From Leptolyngbya sp. NIES-3755 (GTDB taxonomy: Bacteria; Cyanobacteriota; Cyanobacteriia; Leptolyngbyales; Leptolyngbyaceae), in contig AP017308.1 of NCBI GenBank assembly GCA_001548435.1, positions 5,031,030-5,095,029 on the forward strand: 64,000 bases of DNA, written 5' to 3'. Shown in pieces: positions 9,157 through 17,470 of this stretch. The notes beneath the pieces are model-generated. The model was given only the letters and a program-made list of their open reading frames with translations. It was not told the DNA's origin and made no database searches. The position numbers and the translations under genes are program-made. Within the stretch, counting starts at the first letter, position 1. Each line of letters begins with the position of its first letter.

Positions 9157-9205
9157 GATTTTAGATTTTGGATTCAACAATAGTCCAAAGTCTAAAATCC
9201 AAAAC
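9157..9205 (+). repeat. Imperfect inverted repeat in the rbcL-rbcX spacer
   Basis: The left side GATTTTAGATTTTGGATT (9157-9174) and right side TCTAAAATCCAAAAC (9191-9205) can pair in two mutually exclusive ways: GATTTTAGA with TCTAAAATC, or TTTTGGATT with AATCCAAAA. AT-rich elements of this type are common between cyanobacterial genes. There is no T-run, so a processing or stability role is more likely than termination. Confidence 0.6.
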
Positions 9206-9219
9206 TCACCATCCACATC

Positions 9220-9597
9220 ATGGATCTGAAGCGAATTGCGAAAGATACATCGAAAACGCTGACTAGCTATTTGACGTATCAGGCTGTCCGGGTTGTTTAT
9301 GCTCAGCTAGACGAAACTGATCCAAAAAAGGCTTACTGGCTGCACAAGTTTTCCTCACGGGAAAGCATTACAGACGGGGAAGCGTTTATGGAAGCGATGT
9401 TTCGAGAACGGCAAGATTTAGCCTTTCGGATTTTGACGGTGAGAGAGCATCTTGCTGAAGAGATTGCGGATGTGCTGCCGGAAATGCTGCGATCGTCAAT
9501 GCAGCAAGCGAACATGGAACAACGCCGCAAACAGCTAGAGCGAATGACGCAGCTCGATTCATCGATCGAATCTCCAGATTCTGAACCTGATCACTAA
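9220..9597 (+). CDS. rbcX: RuBisCO assembly chaperone RbcX
   Basis: 125 residues, all helical, of the RbcX family. The N-terminal [20 protein letters not shown] and the central FREREDLA-type helix (here [21 protein letters not shown]) form the dimer groove that binds the C-terminal peptide of RbcL. RbcX stabilises folded RbcL during assembly of the L8S8 enzyme. The tail after about residue 108 is variable and charged. It sits 79 bp after rbcL and 17 bp before rbcS. Confidence 0.95.
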   Translation: MDLKRIAKDTSKTLTSYLTYQAVRVVYAQLDETDPKKAYWLHKFSSRESITDGEAFMEAMFRERQDLAFRILTVREHLAEEIADVLPEMLRSSMQQANMEQRRKQLERMTQLDSSIESPDSEPDH

Positions 9598-9614
9598 ACA
9601 TCATTGAGGATTTC

Positions 9615-9959
9615 ATGAAAACTCTACCCAAAGAGCAGCGTTTTGAGACGTTTTCCTATTTGCCTGCGCTGACCGATGCTCAAATTGCACGTCAGATTCA
9701 ATATACGATCGACCAAGGATATTTCCCTTGCGTTGAGTTCAATGAATCTTCTGACCCGAAAATCTACTACTGGACAATGTGGAAGTTGCCGCTGTTCAAT
9801 GCGAAGACTCCTCAAGAAGTCTTGAACGAAGTGCAACAGTGCCGCTCTGAGTATGGCAATTGCTACATCCGCGTAGTGGCATTCGACAACATCAAACAGT
9901 GCCAGGTGATGAGCTTTATCGTTCACAAACCCGGTTCGAGCAGCGGCTATCGCTACTAA
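9615..9959 (+). CDS. rbcS: RuBisCO small subunit
   Basis: 114 residues with the conserved N-terminus [19 protein letters not shown], the GYFPCVEF strand, [10 protein letters not shown] and [14 protein letters not shown]. The length matches cyanobacterial RbcS, which caps the RbcL octamer. Last gene of the rbc operon, ending 34 bp before a hairpin terminator. Confidence 0.98.
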   Translation: MKTLPKEQRFETFSYLPALTDAQIARQIQYTIDQGYFPCVEFNESSDPKIYYWTMWKLPLFNAKTPQEVLNEVQQCRSEYGNCYIRVVAFDNIKQCQVMSFIVHKPGSSSGYRY

Positions 9960-9977
9960 TTTTTGAATCGCAGTTCG

Positions 9978-10022
9978 TTCTGCGATCGTTTCTAAGGAGG
10001 TGGATGATCCATCTCCTTTTTT
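9978..10022 (+). terminator. rbcS terminator, copy 1 of a 45-bp direct repeat
   Basis: AAGGAGGTGG (9994-10003) pairs with CCATCTCCTT (10009-10018) across an ATGAT loop with one G-T pair, and runs into six T. The sequence from TTCTGCGATC to the T-run recurs with few changes at 10779-10823, on the other side of the PIN gene pair. Confidence 0.8.
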
Positions 10023-10028
10023 GTTGTT

Positions 10029-10223
10029 TTAGATCGAAGCGTGAGATTTGTCGTCGATCCGATCTGTCGTGGGGTTGTTGTTGGATTGAGTGATAATTTG
10101 TCGATCGCCGATCTCTTGTTTTTTCTGCCAATCTTCAAACATGGCATCTAAATCATAGTTGAATGATTTTGCGTGTTCTTCCCGGATTCGATGCAGTTCA
10201 TCGATAATTTCGTCTTCCCACAT
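10029..10223 (-). CDS. Small antitoxin-like protein next to a PIN gene
   Basis: 64 residues. The N-terminal half (MWEDEIIDELHRIREEHAKS, then FNYDLDAMFEDWQKKQ) is a charged helical pattern frequent in cyanobacterial small proteins. The C-terminal half is polar and low in complexity. It starts 3 bp after the stop of the PIN gene on the same strand. From position and composition it may be the cognate antitoxin, but I cannot assign it to a named antitoxin family, and the toxin-first order is not the usual VapBC order. Confidence 0.6.
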   Translation of the reverse strand: MWEDEIIDELHRIREEHAKSFNYDLDAMFEDWQKKQEIGDRQIITQSNNNPTTDRIDDKSHASI

Positions 10224-10226
10224 GAC

Positions 10227-10700
10227 TTAATCTCCCATCAGTTCATAAGGTGTACAAATCGCAGGCAACGAATACCCCAACTCAGAACAAATTCTAGAGA
10301 GCTTTTTCTGAATTTGAACATTGGCAATGTGTTTGCAGTTCCACGTTAGCAGGTAATCCATACGATGAATACTTGCGGCAGCGATATGTACCGCGTCATC
10401 GGCTGCTTTAGGAGGAAGATTACTTCGAGTTAAAAATTGCTTTGCTAAATCTTTGACTGCTTGATTCAAGTCAAGCAACGGAAAGCCTCGCACGATTTCT
10501 AGCCGTTGAGCGGCGATTTCTGTATCTCCTTGCGCGATTTCGTCTAAAACGGTTTGTGAAATGTGAAGCGTAAAGTCATCCCGACGCGATCGCCACCATT
10601 CTTTTGTCACTTCAATATTTGCGGCAAGAATCAAGTTTTGAGTGGAGCGGGCTGTCAGGTAGCCTAAGATACTGGTTTCGATGTAAACCGTTTCGTTCAT
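10227..10700 (-). CDS. PIN-domain protein, VapC-like
   Basis: 157 residues from ATG 10700. The N-terminal VYIETSILGYLTAR motif has Glu where many PIN proteins have Asp. The second acidic site is in VLDEIAQGD and the third in PKAADDAVHIAAAS; MDYLLTWNCKHIAN matches the C-terminal PIN strand with Asn in place of Asp. This variant (E-T-S/T-I at the start, TWNxxHIAN at the end) is a known PIN subgroup in cyanobacteria. PIN toxins cleave tRNA or rRNA. An in-frame codon upstream at 10754 is less likely as start. Confidence 0.82.
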   Translation of the reverse strand: MNETVYIETSILGYLTARSTQNLILAANIEVTKEWWRSRRDDFTLHISQTVLDEIAQGDTEIAAQRLEIVRGFPLLDLNQAVKDLAKQFLTRSNLPPKAADDAVHIAAASIHRMDYLLTWNCKHIANVQIQKKLSRICSELGYSLPAICTPYELMGD

Positions 10701-10778
10701 GCGGTTGGCTTGATAGCAGTTCTCTGTAATTTTCGCACGATGCTCAAATCGCACGTCAGGCGCAATATATGCAGGTTT

Positions 10779-10823
10779 TTCTGCGATCCTTCTTAAGGAG
10801 GTGGATGATCCATCTCTTTTTTT
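10779..10823 (+). repeat. Copy 2 of the 45-bp rbcS-terminator repeat
   Basis: It repeats 9978-10022 from TTCTGCGATC through TTAAGGAGGTGGATGATCCA to a T-run of seven. Only a few positions differ, in the CTTCTT segment and one C in the last arm. The two copies flank the PIN/small-protein pair (10029-10700). It can still fold as a weak terminator toward the secreted-protein gene. Confidence 0.75.
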
Positions 10824-10889
10824 GCATAGGTAATTTAAGGTGAGAGATACAGTACCATTAAATGTAATTTCTCAAGCAGAGAGTCATTT

Positions 10890-11408
10890 ATGAAGCGGCA
10901 ACCCTGGATTTTTTTAGCCTTGCTCATGGGTTTGAGTGTAGTCGGTCAAACTGCTTCGGCACAGTCTGTTCCTGATATTGCATCGGAACTTAGTAAGGCA
11001 CAGACTCTGCCGTCTAACAGCGACGCGAGATGCGATGTAGGTTTTATCTTTATTGGAGGGGATGCAGGGGGAGCATGGTGTGTGCCTGATATTACATCGG
11101 AACTTAATGCACGGCAGCGGCGCAACCTACCAAAGCGTCCCGCAGTCGGTCAAACTGCCCCAGCACAAACCCCTGACTACAATCAAATTTATCGCTTGAC
11201 TCAAGCGCAGAATCTGGCATCAATGGCAATCGACGGCTGTTATCAAAACAAGGACTTGTATCAGTGTGAAAAGCTCAATCAAATTAAAGCAACATTGCTA
11301 ACATGGGCATCGCAAGGAGACAAAAATGCTAGCGCAACTCTCGCATTTATAATATCGATTGAGGGTGCTGTACAGGCGAACGAAACTCTCAGAAACTCTG
11401 GTTATTGA
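10890..11408 (+). CDS. Secreted protein of unknown function with an internal repeat
   Basis: 172 residues. Signal peptide of about 24 residues ending TASAQ. A short motif occurs twice: VPDIASELSKAQ near 27-38 and VPDITSELNARQ near 66-77. GQTA(S/P)AQ also recurs near 19-25 and 91-97, so part of the mature region is an internal duplication. Four Cys residues in two pairs (near 48/62 and 119/127) could form disulfides in the periplasm. No known domain. Confidence 0.6.
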   Translation: MKRQPWIFLALLMGLSVVGQTASAQSVPDIASELSKAQTLPSNSDARCDVGFIFIGGDAGGAWCVPDITSELNARQRRNLPKRPAVGQTAPAQTPDYNQIYRLTQAQNLASMAIDGCYQNKDLYQCEKLNQIKATLLTWASQGDKNASATLAFIISIEGAVQANETLRNSGY

Positions 11409-11501
11409 CTCTACACTCACTTCAACTGGTGATGTTGTGTTTCACAGCGTTTGCTGCGATCGCTCATCTCATTTCCTTAGCAATAATTGAAGGAATGATG
11501 C

Positions 11502-11527
11502 AAGGGAAAACACTGTGCCAGCGATCG
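11502..11527 (+). repeat. Remnant of an antitoxin gene start (direct repeat copy 1)
   Basis: AAGGGAAAACAC, two differing bases, then TGCCAGCGATCG: 24 of 26 positions equal 12113-12138, which is the ribosome site and first codons of the gene at 12126. Weaker similarity (TTAAA-TC) follows after a 4-nt insertion. Here ATG is GTG and a stop follows after six codons, so this copy is dead. The two copies flank brnT-brnA. Confidence 0.7.
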
Positions 11528-11581
11528 CGCATTAAAATCTCGTTGTCTTGAGAACCGAGATAGTATAGACACAGTAAATTG

Positions 11582-11854
11582 ATGAGATTTGAGTGGAACG
11601 ACAACAAAGCAGCAAGTAATCTCTCCAAACATAAGGTTTCATTTGAAGAAGCCAAAAGTGTTTTTGCTAATCCGCTCTACGTTGACTTCTACGACCCAGA
11701 TCATTCTGAGAATGAGGAGAGGTTTCTGATCGTAGGTGAATCAAATTGCGGACGGTTATTGATTGTTTCTTATACAGAAAGAGAAAAGGTCATTCGTTTA
11801 ATCAGCGCTAGAGAAGTAACACGAGCCGAACGAGAAGCTTATGAAGAGAACTGA
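11582..11854 (+). CDS. brnT: BrnT-family toxin
   Basis: 90 residues. The N-terminal MRFEWNDNKAASNLSKHKVS followed by FEEAKSVFANP is the BrnT signature (RelE-fold ribonuclease toxin). The C-terminal VIRLISAREVTRAEREAYE strand-helix is also standard. The ATG at 11582 is preferred over the adjacent TTG at 11579. It overlaps the antitoxin gene by 14 bp, which suggests translational coupling. Confidence 0.92.
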   Translation: MRFEWNDNKAASNLSKHKVSFEEAKSVFANPLYVDFYDPDHSENEERFLIVGESNCGRLLIVSYTEREKVIRLISAREVTRAEREAYEEN

Positions 11855-12092
11855 ATCAGAAATGGAAGATGACCTTCGCCCTGAGTATGACTTGAAAAGC
11901 TTACGAGTCAGAAGACTCGGTTCAGAGCGCAAGAATTTTGGGGCAATTACAGTTCGACTAGAGCCAGATGTTGCAGAAGTTTTTCCAAGTGCCGATGCTG
12001 TAAATGAAGCACTTCGATTTTTAATTCGAGTGACTCAGCAAAACTATTCCCCCAATTCAGAGATACAACCCACGATCGGAACAGAAAAATAG
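11841..12092 (+). CDS. brnA: BrnA-like antitoxin
   Basis: 83 residues. N-terminal charged toxin-neutralising segment (MEDDLRPEYDLKSL). A C-terminal ribbon-helix-helix-like part follows: ITVRLEPDVAEVFP and SADAVNEALRFLIRV. BrnA antitoxins bind BrnT and repress the operon promoter. It overlaps brnT by 14 bp in a different frame. Confidence 0.82.
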   Translation: MKRTESEMEDDLRPEYDLKSLRVRRLGSERKNFGAITVRLEPDVAEVFPSADAVNEALRFLIRVTQQNYSPNSEIQPTIGTEK

Positions 12093-12125
12093 CACGTTCG
12101 CACTCTTGATTTAAGGGAAAACACC

Positions 12126-12368
12126 ATGCCAGCGATCGTTAAACTCAGCGTCGAAGCACTCGCAGAAGCGATCGCTTCGCTTGATCTTGAAGAGAAACGC
12201 CAACTTCAGGAAATTCTTGAGCAGCAGATTTTTGAAGACGAAGAAGCAGCTTACGAAGATGATCCGGGGACTCTGGCAGAAATTCAGGCGGTTCGAGATG
12301 AATATGCGAGAGGTGAGTACCTGACCTACGACAAGTACTTGGCGCAGCGTAAAAGCAAAGCATCATGA
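12126..12368 (+). CDS. Orphan antitoxin-like protein
   Basis: 80 residues, acidic, helical. Its C-terminus (IQAVRDEYARGEYLTYDKYL) is the toxin-binding-like tail seen in many small antitoxins that precede RelE/ParE toxins in cyanobacteria. Here no toxin gene follows; only an 11-codon frame starting ATGAGC at 12365 precedes the CDP-alcohol transferase gene. The start region is duplicated at 11502-11527, upstream of brnT. It may be a solitary survivor of a module or act with a toxin encoded elsewhere. Confidence 0.65.
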   Translation: MPAIVKLSVEALAEAIASLDLEEKRQLQEILEQQIFEDEEAAYEDDPGTLAEIQAVRDEYARGEYLTYDKYLAQRKSKAS

Positions 12369-12486
12369 GCTACTGCAATCTTCAGTGCAAACATTGAAGG
12401 GATGTCTATTAAAAGTGACTCTCCGGATTCTCGTAAGTCAGTTGGTATCTACTTTGACAAATGAGTTTTCCCGGAAAAAATCAGTA

Positions 12487-13059
12487 ATGATGAAGCTTGC
12501 CTATATTCCTATGGTTCTTGTCGGGTTTCGATTTGCGATCGCGCCTCTTCTTCTCTTAGATGCTCTTGATGGAATGACCACAGTTTGGTTTATTTGGGGC
12601 TATATTCTTGCTATTCTTTCTGATATTTTTGATGGCATTATTGCTCGTAAATTAGAAGTAAGTACATCTCAACTTCGTCAGGCAGATAGTTGGGCAGACA
12701 TTTGTTTATTCCTCTGTTTAGCTTTGAGTACTTGGCTGGTTTATCCAACTGTTATTCTTGATTTCAAAATCCCGTTGTTAATTGCTGTTGCGGCTCAATT
12801 TCTTTTATTTACAGTAAGTTTGATTAAGTTTAGTAAGCTTCCTAGTTTTCATACTTACACGGCAAAAGCTTGGGGACTAGCGTTATTGGTATCCGCGATC
12901 GCGCTCTTCGGATTCGGCTATGCTCCGACGCTTTGGGCAGCGATCGTACTCTGTTGGATTAATAGCTTAGAAGAGATTGTCATGACATTCATCTTGCCAG
13001 TATGGGCATGTGATATTTTGAGCGTTTTCCACGCTGCGAAACTGCGCGAAAATAATTGA
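12487..13059 (+). CDS. CDP-alcohol phosphatidyltransferase family membrane protein
   Basis: About 190 residues with five to six membrane helices. The family motif D-x2-D-G-x2-A-R-x8-G-x3-D-x3-D is present as SDIFDGIIARKLEVSTSQ followed by LRQADSWAD, with all four Asp kept but the conserved Gly replaced by Leu. These enzymes transfer a phosphoalcohol from CDP-alcohol to a diacylglycerol or alcohol acceptor. The substrate cannot be told. The start is uncertain: ATG 12487 or 12490; an in-frame GTG at 12385 would add 34 less plausible residues. Confidence 0.75.
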   Translation: MMKLAYIPMVLVGFRFAIAPLLLLDALDGMTTVWFIWGYILAILSDIFDGIIARKLEVSTSQLRQADSWADICLFLCLALSTWLVYPTVILDFKIPLLIAVAAQFLLFTVSLIKFSKLPSFHTYTAKAWGLALLVSAIALFGFGYAPTLWAAIVLCWINSLEEIVMTFILPVWACDILSVFHAAKLRENN

Positions 13060-13127
13060 AGAAATGCTTTACTCGATCGCTCCTCATCTCGCGTTACAGT
13101 GAAACGGTGATTTGCAAGGAAAGATCA

Positions 13128-14270
13128 ATGCGTCGCTGGATTTCTTGGTTTGCTGTGCTGCTCTGTGTCGTGGGCTTGACTGGGTGCAATTTGCCGCGTG
13201 TCACCGCAGAGGATCGATTGTTTCTGCCGTTGTCCGTTGAGTTTCTGGGTAACTACACTTTGAAGGATAAAGAATTCAAAGGAACAACGGTTGGGGGACT
13301 TTCGGGGATTGCATACGATCGCAAACAAGATCTCTATTACGCAGTCTCGGACGATCGCAGCGATCGACAATCTGCACGGTTTTATACCTTGAAATTGCAG
13401 ATTGATCAGGATGCACTGAAATCGGTTGAAGTTCAGAATGTGACGACTTTGACCGATGAGAATGGGCAACCGTTTGCAAAAGGCACGATCGACCCGGAAG
13501 GAATTGCACTGTCTCCGCTGAATTCGGTGTTTATTTCGAGTGAAGGCGATGTGAAAGAAGATGCAGCGCCGTTTATCGGAGAGTTCGATTTGCAGACTGG
13601 GAAACTGAAGCGCAAATTGTCTACTCCAGAATCGTATTTACCAGATGCGAAAATTATTGGGCAAACTCGCGGAATTCAGGATAATCGGGCGTTTGAAGGA
13701 TTGACTTTGAATGCAGGAGCATCAACCGCTCCGCCTGCTGAACCGTTTCGATTGTTTACTGTGGTTGAATCTCCGTTAGTGCAGGATTTGGAATTGCCGA
13801 ATACTAAAGAAAGTTTGCTCAATCGGTTGCTGCATTATCAGATTTGGGATGGTCGATCGACGATTATTTCTGAACATGCTTATCCGCTCGATCCGAAACC
13901 GACGGGCGCAATCGATCATGGATTGAGTGAATTTTTATCGATCGACCAAGGCGGACATTTCTTGAGCTTAGAGCGATCGTTTGGATTAACGGGTTTTCGA
14001 CTCAAGCTTTTTCAAGTTGCCACTGGAACTGCAAGTGATATCTCTACATTTGGTACGTTACGCAATGCACAAATGAAACCTGCGGCAAAGGAACTCTTGC
14101 TGGATCTCAATCAGTTGGGAACTCGGTTAGATAATCTTGAAGGAATAACGATCGGGGCACGTTTTCCTGATGGGTCGCATAGCTTGGTGATGGTGAGCGA
14201 TGACAATTTTAACAATTTGGGGCAGATCACTCAATTCATGCTCTTCAAGCTCAAAGGACTAAAAGGCTGA
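13128..14270 (+). CDS. Phytase-like esterase lipoprotein
   Basis: 380 residues from ATG 13128, with AAGGAAAG just upstream. Lipoprotein signal with lipobox LTGC, Cys20 being lipidated. The mature part matches the 'esterase-like activity of phytase' family: GGLSGIAYDRKQDLYYAVSD, GTIDPEGIALSP, NRAFEGLTLN and DNLEGITIG are the repeated beta-propeller-like blade motifs. The role is probably hydrolysis of phosphate esters at the cell envelope, but specificity is not proven for this family. Confidence 0.82.
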   Translation: MRRWISWFAVLLCVVGLTGCNLPRVTAEDRLFLPLSVEFLGNYTLKDKEFKGTTVGGLSGIAYDRKQDLYYAVSDDRSDRQSARFYTLKLQIDQDALKSVEVQNVTTLTDENGQPFAKGTIDPEGIALSPLNSVFISSEGDVKEDAAPFIGEFDLQTGKLKRKLSTPESYLPDAKIIGQTRGIQDNRAFEGLTLNAGASTAPPAEPFRLFTVVESPLVQDLELPNTKESLLNRLLHYQIWDGRSTIISEHAYPLDPKPTGAIDHGLSEFLSIDQGGHFLSLERSFGLTGFRLKLFQVATGTASDISTFGTLRNAQMKPAAKELLLDLNQLGTRLDNLEGITIGARFPDGSHSLVMVSDDNFNNLGQITQFMLFKLKGLKG

Positions 14271-14324
14271 TTTCTTACAGCCCGCAACACCGTACAATGA
14301 ATCTCAGATTTTCGATCAATAGTT

Positions 14325-14915
14325 ATGACACACTCTACCGATATTGCAACTTTGGCGCGTTGGATGGCAGCGGATTTTAGTAATCAACAACAAGCTTTTG
14401 AAAATCCGCCGATGTTTGCTCACATTCGGGTGTGTATGCGTCCCTTGCCTAAAGAAGTCCTCGGTGGGGTTAGTTTCTTTATCGAGCAAGCGTATGACTA
14501 TATGTTGAATGATCCGTATCGGTTGCGGGTGCTGAAATTGGTTCAGAATGGCGATCGCATCGAAATTGAAAACTATCAAGTCCGCGATGAAAAGAAGTTT
14601 TACGGAGCCTCACGCGATTTGAATCGATTGAAGGAATTGACAGCGAATCAACTCGAAAAGCTTCCTGGATGCAACATGGTTGTGGCATGGACGGGAAACA
14701 GCTTTAAGGGAGAAGTCGAGCCTGGAAAAGCTTGTATGGTCACGCGGAAAGGACAAGAGACGTATTTAGATAGTGAATTTGAGATCAATGGAGAATGGTT
14801 TACGAGTCTCGATCGAGGACGCGATCCAGAAACCGATGAACAAGTTTGGGGATCAGTTGCGGGACCCTTTGAATTTGTGCGATGGGCGAGCTTTGCGGAT
14901 GAAGTACAAGCTTAG
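14325..14915 (+). CDS. cpcT: Phycocyanobilin lyase CpcT
   Basis: 196 residues of the CpcT/CpeT family. The N-terminal TLARWMAADFSNQQQAFENP, PLPKEVLGGVSFFIEQAYDY, DPYRLRVL and LPGCNMVVAWTGNSFKGEVE are diagnostic. CpcT attaches phycocyanobilin to the second Cys of the phycocyanin beta subunit (Cys-153/155) during phycobilisome assembly. The length matches the family. It stands alone here, away from a cpc operon. A TACAAT box lies at 14293-14298, without a clear -35 box. Confidence 0.93.
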   Translation: MTHSTDIATLARWMAADFSNQQQAFENPPMFAHIRVCMRPLPKEVLGGVSFFIEQAYDYMLNDPYRLRVLKLVQNGDRIEIENYQVRDEKKFYGASRDLNRLKELTANQLEKLPGCNMVVAWTGNSFKGEVEPGKACMVTRKGQETYLDSEFEINGEWFTSLDRGRDPETDEQVWGSVAGPFEFVRWASFADEVQA

Positions 14916-15005
14916 GTAATTTTCAATACATGATAGAACAATCAAACTTAAGCCGTTAGATAGATATTGGCGCGAATCGGAAGATTACAATGGAGAATTC
15001 GTGCC

Positions 15006-16237
<1,232 letters not shown>

Positions 16238-16250
16238 TTCAATTTGAAAG

Positions 16251-16279
16251 GCGATGGTTTTCGGATCATCGCTTTTTTT
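16251..16279 (+). terminator. Hairpin with T-run between sqdB and sqdX
   Basis: GCGATG (16251-16256) pairs with CATCGC (16267-16272), followed by seven T. It could terminate or attenuate transcription within the sqdB-sqdX unit. Confidence 0.6.
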
Positions 16280-16304
16280 GCGATCGACATCTGCACAGAC
16301 ATTT

Positions 16305-17435
16305 ATGCGAATTGCTTTATTTACAGAAACATTTCTACCCAAAGTTGATGGTATTGTTACGCGGTTAAAACACACGGTTGATCATCTTCAGAGACAGGGC
16401 AATGAGGTTCTGATCTTCTCACCCGATGGCGGTTTGACCGAGTATAAAGGTGCAAGAATCTATGGCGTTTCAGGATTTCCGCTGCCGTTGTATCCAGAAT
16501 TGAAGTTAGCATTACCGCGACCTGCGATCGGGGATGAAATTTCCCGTTTCAAACCGGATCTGATTCATATTGTGAATCCTGCTGTTTTAGGATTGGCAGG
16601 ACTTTTTTACAGTAAGTTCTACAGCATTCCTTTAGTTGCTTCCTATCACACGCATTTACCGGAATATCTTCAGCACTATGGTTTAGGCGCTTTGGAAGGG
16701 GTTTTATGGGAATTGCTCAAAGCGGGACATAATCAAGCTGAAATCAATCTCTGCACTTCAACCGCAATGATGCAGACATTGACTGAACATGGAATTGAGC
16801 GAGTCAATCTTTGGCAGCGGGGAGTCGATACGGAGACTTTTCAGCCGCATTTAGCGAGTTTGGAAATGCGATCGCGCCTTTCTCAAGGTTATCCTGACGA
16901 TCCGTTGTTGCTCTATGTCGGTCGATTGTCTGCGGAAAAAGAAGTCGATCGAATTAAACCCGTGCTCGAATCCATCCCGAATGCTCGATTGGCTTTAGTG
17001 GGAGATGGTCCCAATCGCCAAACGTTAGAAAAGCATTTTGCGGGAACGAATACAAACTTCGTCGGTTATCTTGGCGGTCAAGAATTGGCTTCTGCGTTTG
17101 CGTCTTCGGATGCGTTTGTGTTTCCTTCGCGGACTGAAACATTAGGGCTGGTACTCCTTGAAGCAATGGCGGCAGGGTGTCCGGTTGTGGCGGCTCGATC
17201 GGGTGGCATTCCCGATATTGTCGAAGATGGCGTGAACGGGTATTTGTTTGATCCCACCGATGAAAAAGGCGCGATCGAGGCGACTCAATTTCTTTTATCC
17301 CGCACCGAAGAGCGCGAAACGCTGAGACAAAATGCCCGCACCGAAGCAGAACGTTGGAGTTGGTCAGCCGCTACCAAACAGTTACAGAACTATTACGAAA
17401 CTGTGTTGGCAAAGAAGATGGCTTGTTCTCGATGA
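16305..17435 (+). CDS. sqdX: Sulfoquinovosyltransferase (sulfolipid synthase)
   Basis: 376 residues, GT-B fold of glycosyltransferase family 4. N-terminal MRIALFTETFLPKVDGIVTR and SYHTHLPEYLQHYG belong to the acceptor half. The C-terminal nucleotide-sugar half has LLYVGRLSAEKEVDRI, ALVGDGP, FVFPSRTETLGLVLLEAMAA and the E-x7-E motif. It transfers sulfoquinovose to diacylglycerol to form SQDG. ATG 16305 is chosen because the family starts with MRIALFTETF; the upstream in-frame ATG at 16254 falls inside the hairpin. Confidence 0.95.
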   Translation: MRIALFTETFLPKVDGIVTRLKHTVDHLQRQGNEVLIFSPDGGLTEYKGARIYGVSGFPLPLYPELKLALPRPAIGDEISRFKPDLIHIVNPAVLGLAGLFYSKFYSIPLVASYHTHLPEYLQHYGLGALEGVLWELLKAGHNQAEINLCTSTAMMQTLTEHGIERVNLWQRGVDTETFQPHLASLEMRSRLSQGYPDDPLLLYVGRLSAEKEVDRIKPVLESIPNARLALVGDGPNRQTLEKHFAGTNTNFVGYLGGQELASAFASSDAFVFPSRTETLGLVLLEAMAAGCPVVAARSGGIPDIVEDGVNGYLFDPTDEKGAIEATQFLLSRTEERETLRQNARTEAERWSWSAATKQLQNYYETVLAKKMACSR

Positions 17436-17470
17436 TTAGAATGGAACAGGTCAAAAATTGGTAAATTGCT

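Noticed and set aside
9994-10018. AAGGAGGTGG-ATGATCC resembles the 3' end of 16S rRNA (complement of the anti-Shine-Dalgarno)
   Set aside because: The arms pair with each other and a T-run follows, so a terminator explains it; no rRNA sequence surrounds it.
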